From Bacteriovoracaceae bacterium (GTDB lineage: Bacteria; Bdellovibrionota; Bacteriovoracia; Bacteriovoracales; Bacteriovoracaceae): a stretch of DNA of 8,653 nt. The translations under genes and the position numbers were made by a program. The notes below the pieces were generated by a model, which made no database searches, was not told the origin of the DNA, and saw only the letters and a list, made by a program, of their open reading frames with translations. Each line of letters begins with the position of its first letter. Position 1 is the first letter of the stretch. Below, piece after piece: positions 1 to 5,330 of this stretch. The stretch lies in contig JAGLCH010000181.1 of the NCBI GenBank assembly GCA_023146355.1, positions 1 through 8,653 on the forward strand, read 5' to 3'.

Positions 1-87
1 TGAGTCATTGCTGCTAGAAACGACATTAGTCTTGCTATTGCAGCTAAAAAGTAAAAGCAGCGCTATAATCGATAAAAGTGTTCTCAT
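1..87 (-). CDS. Lipoprotein, N-terminal 29 codons only (runs off the window)
   Basis: Reading the minus strand from an ATG at 87-85 gives an open frame to position 1. It begins MRTLLSIIALLLLFSCNS, a classic type II (lipoprotein) signal peptide: one Arg after Met, a hydrophobic core rich in Leu/Ile, then the lipobox LFSC with the lipidated Cys at residue 16, followed by a Ser/Asn-rich linker. A GGAG Shine-Dalgarno sequence (plus-strand CTCC at 94-97) sits 6 nt upstream of the ATG, which fixes the start. The product should be exported by Sec, lipidated and anchored in the inner or outer membrane. Residue +2 is Asn, not Asp, so inner-membrane retention by the E. coli +2 rule is not indicated. 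The functional domain lies outside the window and cannot be named. The gene is divergent from the sigma-like gene across about 246 bp. Confidence 0.75.
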   Translation of the reverse strand, partial: MRTLLSIIALLLLFSCNSKTNVVSSSNDS

Positions 88-93
88 AACCAA

Positions 94-97
94 CTCC
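94..97 (-). promoter_or_regulatory. Ribosome binding site of the lipoprotein gene
   Basis: Plus-strand CTCC reads GGAG on the minus strand, 6 nt before the ATG at 87. The position is ideal and it decides the start of a short partial gene that could otherwise be overlooked. Confidence 0.7.
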
Positions 98-295
98 AAA
101 ATTAGTTGCAATCTCTGTAAAATTCAATACAACTCATCAATTTATCGACAAAATTAGTCATCTTCTTTAGTTTTTTTAACTTCTAGGTATCGATGGTTCA
201 AAGTACTGATAACAGGCTCCCGAGTAAATATTTTCCCACTAGAAGTCCCCTAAGCTTTCAGAATTGCACTAAACCTTAATTGTTTCTAAAGTCCC

Positions 296-325
296 TTGTG
301 CAGTGGTTTTAACGCGTGGTAGAAT
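296..325 (+). promoter_or_regulatory. Candidate promoter of the sigma/anti-sigma unit, possibly giving a leaderless mRNA
   Basis: TTGTGC (296-301) and TAGAAT (320-325) are separated by 18 bp and resemble housekeeping -35 and -10 elements. Transcription would begin near 332, directly at the ATG at 334, which has no Shine-Dalgarno sequence. A leaderless transcript would explain the missing ribosome site. This is a by-eye match in AT-rich DNA and therefore weak. Confidence 0.25.
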
Positions 326-333
326 TTATTTGC

Positions 334-798
334 ATGAAAAAAGTAGATCAACACCTAATGACATTTGCCGCAGACCTCTTCAGTTTCTCCTACGCACTGG
401 TTCCAGATGAGCTACAGGCCCAACAGGTTGTTACTGATGCATTTACCGTTTTGGTACTTAGGCATCAGGAGCTGATTGAGAATATATTTGTAGGAGACAG
501 AGATACCAGAGAGCGAAAAGATCGTTTTATAAAGGTCGCACTCTTTGAATCTTCTTATTCTATTGCATCAAAAAGGGAGAGACAGCTTAATTTAGGAAAA
601 GCAAAAGAGACTTTAAGCTTTTACCTGCTTTCTGTTGAATCTAGGGCCCTTCTCTTTCTTACTCATAAAACAAATTTTACTCAGGATGAACATGCAGACA
701 TCCTATCAAGAGATAAGTATGAGGTCGCTGCACTAAACACTCTCGCAAGAATAGAAGCAGATACTTTTATTCGTGAGGGAAGTGGTGCCACTTGTTAG
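334..798 (+). CDS. Divergent ECF-type sigma-factor-like protein
   Basis: The product is 154 residues from the ATG at 334; an in-frame GTG at 316 would add six residues, but neither start has a clear Shine-Dalgarno sequence. Residues about 10-44 follow the sigma-70 region 2 pattern (FSYALVPDELQAQQVV then DAF), matching the usual 'AyrLvgD..dAedvvQevF' helix pair that contacts the RNA polymerase beta' clamp. Residues about 95-142 look like region 4: a leucine-rich lead-in (LSFYLLSVESRALLFL), then a helix-turn-helix-like stretch containing FTQDEHADILSRDKYEVAAL and LARIE, comparable to 'LP...r.vl.L......s..EIA.ilg.s...v...l.rar'. The length is close to a two-domain ECF sigma factor. The aromatic and basic residues that melt and read the -10 element are not obvious, so it may be a degenerate sigma or a regulator that only keeps the fold. 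The downstream gene encodes its probable anti-sigma partner, which strongly supports the call. Confidence 0.6.
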   Translation: MKKVDQHLMTFAADLFSFSYALVPDELQAQQVVTDAFTVLVLRHQELIENIFVGDRDTRERKDRFIKVALFESSYSIASKRERQLNLGKAKETLSFYLLSVESRALLFLTHKTNFTQDEHADILSRDKYEVAALNTLARIEADTFIREGSGATC

Positions 799-800
799 GA
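797..800 (+). promoter_or_regulatory. Ribosome binding site overlapping the sigma stop codon
   Basis: AGGA at 797-800 overlaps the TAG stop of the sigma-like gene and lies 7 nt before the ATG at 808. It favours ATG 808 over the in-frame TTG at 802 and suggests translational coupling of the two genes. Confidence 0.6.
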
Positions 801-807
801 ATTGATC

Positions 808-1227
808 ATGGATAAAATGAGTCTAAATACCAGAACCGAAATTCGAAATTGTGTCCACTCGAGAAAAATACAGGCCTTTTCGAAAAATCCTGAGCACCCA
901 AAGTTTAAGGTCTTTAAAAGACACCTTGATCGGTGCTCAATATGTCGAATAGCACTAGCTAAAGAAAATGAATATATTTTAAATGTTGAGGGAATGATTC
1001 CCCGTAAGCTTCCCCTTGAGTCTCAGCTTTCTGATATACGAGGAGAACTCAAAGCGGCACTGAAGGGATTAAAGGTTGTGGATCGTACTTCCTACAATTT
1101 TCGCCTAAATAATGTGTTTATAAATTCAGCGAAAGGGCTAGGTGATACTATAAAGAATGCGATGCAACCAAAGTTTGCATTGTGGTTGATTACAGCTGTC
1201 GCATTCGGGCTATACTTTGGCCGCTAA
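808..1227 (+). CDS. Tail-anchored zinc-finger (ZAS-type) anti-sigma factor
   Basis: The product is 139 residues from the ATG at 808 (an in-frame TTG at 802 would add two). Residues 37-47 contain KRHLDRCSICR, i.e. H39-x3-C43-x2-C46, the signature of the zinc-binding anti-sigma (ZAS) domain, with a further Cys15 and His17 upstream that could complete a metal site. ZAS proteins wrap around an ECF sigma factor and keep it from RNA polymerase. A single hydrophobic helix at about residues 122-137 (FALWLITAVAFGLYFG) ends the protein, leaving only one Arg beyond it, so it is a tail-anchored inner-membrane protein with no periplasmic sensor domain. It starts 9 nt after the sigma-like gene stops, the standard order of a sigma/anti-sigma operon. 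Its stop codon overlaps that of the convergent TonB-like gene by 4 nt. Release of the sigma would need a separate signal input, which the sequence does not reveal. Confidence 0.7.
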   Translation: MDKMSLNTRTEIRNCVHSRKIQAFSKNPEHPKFKVFKRHLDRCSICRIALAKENEYILNVEGMIPRKLPLESQLSDIRGELKAALKGLKVVDRTSYNFRLNNVFINSAKGLGDTIKNAMQPKFALWLITAVAFGLYFGR

Positions 1228-2180
1228 TTGCTAAATTTAAGAGTATAATAAATAGAAAACTCACCATCTTTTTGAATGAACTCTACTGGTGGATTCCTTA
1301 GCGCTTTGATACCTGCAAGAGTCATTTCAAAAATTTTCTGAATTTCGTCATTATCTGCCCACTTCATCATCTTTATTGAAACTAAATTTCCCTTGGAGTC
1401 AAAAGTAACCCGCCCGGTTAGATCGTCACTCTGAGAAAAGAAAAGCTTTTGAATATAGGGACGCTGACTTATGGCCTTATGGTAAGTCTTTAGAAATGAG
1501 TTAACATAAACCTGATATGACCTTTTATGAAATCCATAATGTTTTTTTTCAACATCGTTGAGCTCAGATTCATCGACACCTTCTGGTGGGGTGAAATGCA
1601 TATTGATATCTGTGTTTTTAATAAGGGAATGATCGTAGGAAGGAACCTGACTTCTTAGCATCTCTCTTTTAATCATTTTATTGATTGTGCGCTCTCGCTT
1701 AATTTTATCCTTTTGCTTTTTATACTTACCAACGGGGATTCCATCTTTCTGTACTTTTTCGTCAGATTTTTTAATCTTTTTCCCAAGTTTTTTTATGTCA
1801 TTCTTATCCATATTAAAACTGAGAGCTTCAAGGGAAATATTTGGTTTTTGTTTTGCTCCGGGGAGAGCTATTGGTTTATTTGAGGCCATTGGTACTGAGA
1901 AATCTTTTGATCCCTTTTTAATTCCCACAGTTCTGTATTTTTGGAGTTGCTCGCGACTTATTTGGTTGATTTCTATTCGATCCGGAGAATCATCAGTCTG
2001 CTCAAATCGTTCAACAAAGCTTTTTGGCAGCATGATTATAGTAGAATAAAGGAATACGTGTCCTAAAATTGATAGAATTATTATGCTTAAAATGTATTTT
2101 TTGTCATTTTCATTATACATCGGTGTAAATATATCATATTCATCACAATCAATTAAGTAGAGATTACTTGACGTGGCCAT
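1224..2180 (-). CDS. TonB-family energy transducer-like protein
   Basis: The product is 318 residues from the ATG at 2180, or 298 from an in-frame ATG at 2120; neither has a good ribosome site, so the start is uncertain. One membrane helix lies at residues about 30-51 (ILSIIILSILGHVFLY within it), with the N-terminus predicted cytoplasmic. Residues about 55-240 form a long, charged, Lys-rich periplasmic linker, unlike the Pro-rich linker of classic TonB. Residues about 250-316 match the TonB C-terminal fold: LTGRVTFDSKGNLVSIKM, then a helix with ALRNPP, then the final strand FSIYYTLKF, corresponding to 'G.v.v.f.v...G.v.......S......a..al....f.PP.......v...f'. Such proteins carry proton-motive energy from an ExbB/ExbD-type motor to an outer-membrane partner; no motor gene is in the window. 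It could equally belong to a TolA-like or gliding-motor-associated subgroup. It converges on the anti-sigma gene and diverges from the kinase-like gene. Confidence 0.65.
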   Translation of the reverse strand: MATSSNLYLIDCDEYDIFTPMYNENDKKYILSIIILSILGHVFLYSTIIMLPKSFVERFEQTDDSPDRIEINQISREQLQKYRTVGIKKGSKDFSVPMASNKPIALPGAKQKPNISLEALSFNMDKNDIKKLGKKIKKSDEKVQKDGIPVGKYKKQKDKIKRERTINKMIKREMLRSQVPSYDHSLIKNTDINMHFTPPEGVDESELNDVEKKHYGFHKRSYQVYVNSFLKTYHKAISQRPYIQKLFFSQSDDLTGRVTFDSKGNLVSIKMMKWADNDEIQKIFEMTLAGIKALRNPPVEFIQKDGEFSIYYTLKFSN

Positions 2181-2200
2181 ATGAGAGGGTAAAATTAACT

Positions 2201-2206
2201 TATACT
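2201..2206 (+). promoter_or_regulatory. Candidate -10 element of the kinase-like gene
   Basis: TATACT, one mismatch from TATAAT, would place the transcript start near 2213. That is downstream of the possible TTG start at 2168 and upstream of the ATGs at 2219, 2240 and 2243. No convincing -35 element is seen at 16-18 bp. Confidence 0.25.
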
Positions 2207-2227
2207 TATTATTCCAGGATGGAACAA

Positions 2228-2233
2228 ATTATA
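2228..2233 (-). promoter_or_regulatory. Candidate -10 element of the TonB-like gene
   Basis: The minus strand reads a perfect TATAAT here. Transcription would begin near 2221, about 40 nt before the ATG at 2180. The -35 region (around 2251-2257) is not a good match. If real, this promoter overlaps the start region of the divergent kinase-like gene, so the two promoters would interfere. Confidence 0.3.
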
Positions 2234-2242
2234 GGGTGCATG

Positions 2243-3670
2243 ATGCTTAATTTTCTAAAAAAATACCGTTTGTGCGCTATTGCAGTCACAACTGCAATCC
2301 TGATTGGCTCCTCATACTTTTCATATGATTTAGGATCAAAGGTAAGTGGCCTTTCTCTACTCAAAGAGGGGCTTTCCACTTGTACTGGACGTTTGACTCA
2401 GACCTATACCGCGAAAATGATGGGAAGTGGTGGGCAGTATCTATCAGGGGCATTTGTAACAGCTACTGAAGAGTGTCTTGCTGATGTTAAGGGTATGATG
2501 GCAGCAAGTTCAATTAAGGCCATTTCAAGTAGTGCTAAAAAACTAGGAACTCTTATTTCTAGCGCATACTGGCTTCATAAGGAATTCACAGCTTCAAATC
2601 TTATTGAGGGGCAGTTTACTAACGAGCGATTTGAGAAAGTAGAGGCGATACGTCTTGAACTTGAGGAGTCTATCGCTATTGCCCTGGCCTCATTGACCGG
2701 TGCACTTAATTTTCAAAAATTAAATCTGGCCGTCATTTCTACTCTTATCTTTGTACTGATGGGGTGGGAAATTACTAATCGCAGAAAGAAGCGACTTACC
2801 AATGAACTAATTGAATTAACAGCGAGAGATTATACTCAAAATGGTGTTATTGGAGTAAAGGCAAAACGCTTAATTGTAGATGCTCTTGAGTCGAATGAGC
2901 TTGAAGAGTGCTCTAAATTATTTTCAGCAATTGATATAAGAGATCAGCGCTTGGAAAAGCTTAGAGGAAATGATGAGCTAGAGATCGTATGTGAAATTGA
3001 ACCCAATCTCGAATTCGAAGTTATGTGTGAAATTGAGGCCAATCTTGAAGTTGAGTTTGAAGCAGAGGAAGATTTACTTTGTGATGATTCTGTATGGACT
3101 GATCAGTTTGGGACAGAAGATTACAACACTGATCTTGTTGGACTAAGGGATGCTGGGTCAGTACCTTTCCCACAAAAAAATGATGTTATTGAGGTTCAAG
3201 GTTTTTCTACGGATATTGAAACTATTTTTAATCGAGTTGTAGACCTATTTCAAGAGAGACTAACCGAGTCACATGTATTGATCGATGTTAGGGGAGATGT
3301 AAAACTTTCAGCTAATATCTCAGTTGAAAATCTGACACAAGGTCTTCACTCCCTACTATCCTATTCCCTTAAGCGCTTTGGTGATTGTAGTAATAGCAAG
3401 ATTGTATGTTTTATTAAAGAACAGCAAGGGATGGCCCAGATTAGTTATATGGATAATGGCGCTCCCCTAGACTTTGAGTCTATTGATCTTGCAATTGCTC
3501 GTGAAATTTTTGAAGAGAATGGCGCCACTATCACCATGGAAAATTCTGATGATTTTGGAGGGCATATTAATCTTCTGATGGAAAAAGGAATTTCAGATAA
3601 GTCAGAAAAACGTTTGGTGTCAGTTAAGAAGACTACAAAACGCGAGCTGATGCGGTCTTTAGGTCTTTAG
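2243..3670 (+). CDS. Membrane protein with a degenerate histidine-kinase-type ATPase domain
   Basis: I choose the ATG at 2243 (475 residues) because AGGG at 2233-2236 lies 6 nt before it; ATGs at 2240 and 2219 and a TTG at 2168 are in frame. TM1 is at about residues 11-27 and TM2 at 160-175, enclosing a roughly 130-residue periplasmic helical domain, the layout of a sensor kinase. After TM2 comes an Arg/Lys cluster, a helical stretch, then an acidic region (about 241-284) with a tandem 12-residue duplication. Residues about 321-448 resemble a HATPase_c domain: ETIFNRVVDLFQERL, then a beta strand (HVLIDVRGDVKLSANIS), LTQGLHSLLSYSLKRFGD at the N-box position, MDNGAPLDF at the G1 box, and AREIFEENGATITMEN at the usual 'ivehhGG.I...s' helix-strand. 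The N-box Asn appears replaced by Ser, the GxG lid is poor, and no phospho-accepting H-box is visible. It may be a non-catalytic signalling scaffold. Its stop overlaps the stop of the convergent ChaN-like gene. Confidence 0.6.
   Translation: MLNFLKKYRLCAIAVTTAILIGSSYFSYDLGSKVSGLSLLKEGLSTCTGRLTQTYTAKMMGSGGQYLSGAFVTATEECLADVKGMMAASSIKAISSSAKKLGTLISSAYWLHKEFTASNLIEGQFTNERFEKVEAIRLELEESIAIALASLTGALNFQKLNLAVISTLIFVLMGWEITNRRKKRLTNELIELTARDYTQNGVIGVKAKRLIVDALESNELEECSKLFSAIDIRDQRLEKLRGNDELEIVCEIEPNLEFEVMCEIEANLEVEFEAEEDLLCDDSVWTDQFGTEDYNTDLVGLRDAGSVPFPQKNDVIEVQGFSTDIETIFNRVVDLFQERLTESHVLIDVRGDVKLSANISVENLTQGLHSLLSYSLKRFGDCSNSKIVCFIKEQQGMAQISYMDNGAPLDFESIDLAIAREIFEENGATITMENSDDFGGHINLLMEKGISDKSEKRLVSVKKTTKRELMRSLGL
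2984..3055 (+). repeat. Tandem 36-bp coding duplication (two units)
   Basis: Units at 2984-3019 and 3020-3055 encode IVCEIEPNLEFE and VMCEIEANLEVE, eight of twelve residues identical, in the acidic linker of the kinase-like protein. The codons differ at several synonymous sites (for example CTC/CTT and GAA/GAG), so the duplication is not very recent. Both copies keep a Cys-Glu-Ile-Glu core. Confidence 0.8.
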
Positions 3671-5277
3671 AAAACGCGCTTTTTCTTCTTTTTAAATTTT
3701 TTCTTTTGCATAAACTCACTTACAAAGTAGTGGAAGTCTTCAAAGTTTGGATTGACACTAAACATCTTCGAAAAGATCTTCTCCATCTTGGGTGATTTTT
3801 CATTAAATAGTTCTTCAAAAATATAGTCTGCAACCATGTTGCCAATTGTTTTCGCACTTGAGTGTATTCCTCGCAAAGATTTTTTTGCTAAAATATTATC
3901 AATTTCTTCAGGGGTATTTATCAGCTCTAGGGAAATGATAAGGTTTTTACGCTTTCGCGGGTGGGTTTGAGCGGCCTTAATCCTATGTTCCACATCGCAG
4001 TACATATCGCATTTACGGTAGGGGTTTATGACCTTAGATGCGAAATAAGAGAACATAGATTGAAAGAAAAAGAAGTAGAATTTTTCATCTTGCTGACCTA
4101 CTGAAAGAACTGATTCAAACTGTGGGTCCATTTTATTTAATATAATGCTGTGAATATGAGTGCCTGCAAGGAATGACATTCTATTGACTGAGTAGTTGGA
4201 GCAGTAAAAGCGAGTAGAACAGGGAAGCTTGAATGACTTTCCATTTTTTATAAGCTTTCTGTAAAATTGGATTACGCGGGCCTTGTCACAAAGGCCAATG
4301 CGCTTTTCTACGAAGTCTAACTTGCGATGATCGTAGAGATTGAAGTCCTCAAGCTCGTCACGAGTAATTTCAATTCCAAGTGCTTCTGTAATATATTTTG
4401 CCAAAAGGAGGAAGTTTTCTTCAGCGTTACTAGAAAAAGTTTTAATCTTGTTTTCCATTATATACTGATGAATATCAAACTCTGGATCTTCGCAAAGATT
4501 TTCAAACCAGTAGATCATACTCTCGTATTTTACCCACGGCGGAGAAGTTTGAAGTGTAAACTCACTCTTGGAAAATTTATAAATTTCACCTTTTAGAGTT
4601 TCTTGATGTCTCCAGTAAAGTTCATCTAGGTTTTGATGAATTATGGTAGATTTGTGCAAGGGAATAAGTTCCTTCACTCTTTGGGGGAGCTTATCATTTA
4701 CAATATGGTATTCACCAAATAACACCATGATTTTTGCACCCTGATTCTCTTTTAGGTATGAGGCGATTAGCTTAGATGCTTTTACGTCTCGTTCAAAAAG
4801 AGTTCCTGTGTCATTCAATGCAACGACTTTGAACTTATAGCGGCGGGCAAGATCAAATATTACTTTGTAGTGAGACCAGGGGAATCGCCATGATTCGCCG
4901 TAATCAATACATTCAAGAAATTCTAGTTCTGTGAGTTGTCCTTTAATAAAAGCATCAATGCAACCTTGATGGATGCTATGAACAAACTCAACACCAATTG
5001 CTTTCTTTCCATTGCGGGAGAGGTGATGCAAGATTCTACCAAGATTTTTGATGCTTTGGTCAAAAGTATGAAAATCTCCAAGATAAATGATGTCAGAGCT
5101 ATTAATTGAAGTGATAAGCTCTTTGAAATTCGACTTCAGAACTTTGTTGCGACACAATTTACGTTGCGCCTGCCTATACTTTTTCAGCTCATCAGACCAT
5201 TCTCCCTCAAGAGAATTGGCCTTTTTTCGCATGTAGTTATAGATCCTTCTCTGAAGAGATTTGAGATCTTCTTTCAT
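3667..5277 (-). CDS. ChaN-like (Haem-binding uptake, Tiki superfamily) protein
   Basis: The product is 536 residues from the ATG at 5277, with only a weak GGA 8 nt upstream. Residues about 58-215 follow the ChaN/DUF399 pattern. IIYLGDFHTFDQ (G67, D68, H70) matches the 'GE.Hd...' motif. AIGVEFVH (E97) and the following HQGCIDAFIKGQLTELEFL match 'alEm....q..ld.yl.g.is..el'. SWRFPWSHYKVIFDLARRY and VVALND (N155) match 'W......Y.pl...Ar.....via.N', and LFGEYHI (H191) matches 'aG.gH'. Family members include haem-binding lipoproteins and relatives of Tiki proteases and EreA esterases. Unlike typical ChaN, there is no signal peptide or lipobox, so this one should be cytoplasmic. Residues about 230-536 match nothing I recognise. 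The C-terminus is strongly basic (eight Lys and one Arg in residues 525-534). It lies 53 nt downstream of the methyltransferase-like gene on the same strand and is probably co-transcribed with it. Confidence 0.7.
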   Translation of the reverse strand: MKEDLKSLQRRIYNYMRKKANSLEGEWSDELKKYRQAQRKLCRNKVLKSNFKELITSINSSDIIYLGDFHTFDQSIKNLGRILHHLSRNGKKAIGVEFVHSIHQGCIDAFIKGQLTELEFLECIDYGESWRFPWSHYKVIFDLARRYKFKVVALNDTGTLFERDVKASKLIASYLKENQGAKIMVLFGEYHIVNDKLPQRVKELIPLHKSTIIHQNLDELYWRHQETLKGEIYKFSKSEFTLQTSPPWVKYESMIYWFENLCEDPEFDIHQYIMENKIKTFSSNAEENFLLLAKYITEALGIEITRDELEDFNLYDHRKLDFVEKRIGLCDKARVIQFYRKLIKNGKSFKLPCSTRFYCSNYSVNRMSFLAGTHIHSIILNKMDPQFESVLSVGQQDEKFYFFFFQSMFSYFASKVINPYRKCDMYCDVEHRIKAAQTHPRKRKNLIISLELINTPEEIDNILAKKSLRGIHSSAKTIGNMVADYIFEELFNEKSPKMEKIFSKMFSVNPNFEDFHYFVSEFMQKKKFKKKKKRVF

Positions 5278-5330
5278 CTAAATTCCATTATCTGGTGTAG
5301 TACCATTTTGGCGTAGAAATGAATTTAAGT

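Noticed and set aside
243..295. Direct repeat AAGTCCC at 243-249 and 289-295
   Set aside because: Seven bases, two copies, 46 bp apart; within chance expectation and not linked to a clear promoter element.
1681..2049. Plus-strand open frame of 122 codons inside the TonB-like gene
   Set aside because: It is the antisense shadow of the Lys-rich linker (Phe/Leu/Ser-rich product), without a ribosome site. Similar antisense or off-frame stretches inside the ChaN-like and 940-residue genes were dismissed for the same reason.
2168..2242. TTG start at 2168 for the kinase-like gene, adding 25 residues
   Set aside because: It has no ribosome site, overlaps the 5' end of the divergent TonB-like gene, and lies upstream of the likely -10 element; the ATG at 2243 has AGGG at a good distance.
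5281..5330. TGGT/ACCA mini-hairpin between the 940-residue and ChaN-like genes as a terminator
   Set aside because: Only a 4-bp stem with no following T-run on the minus strand; the genes are more likely co-transcribed.
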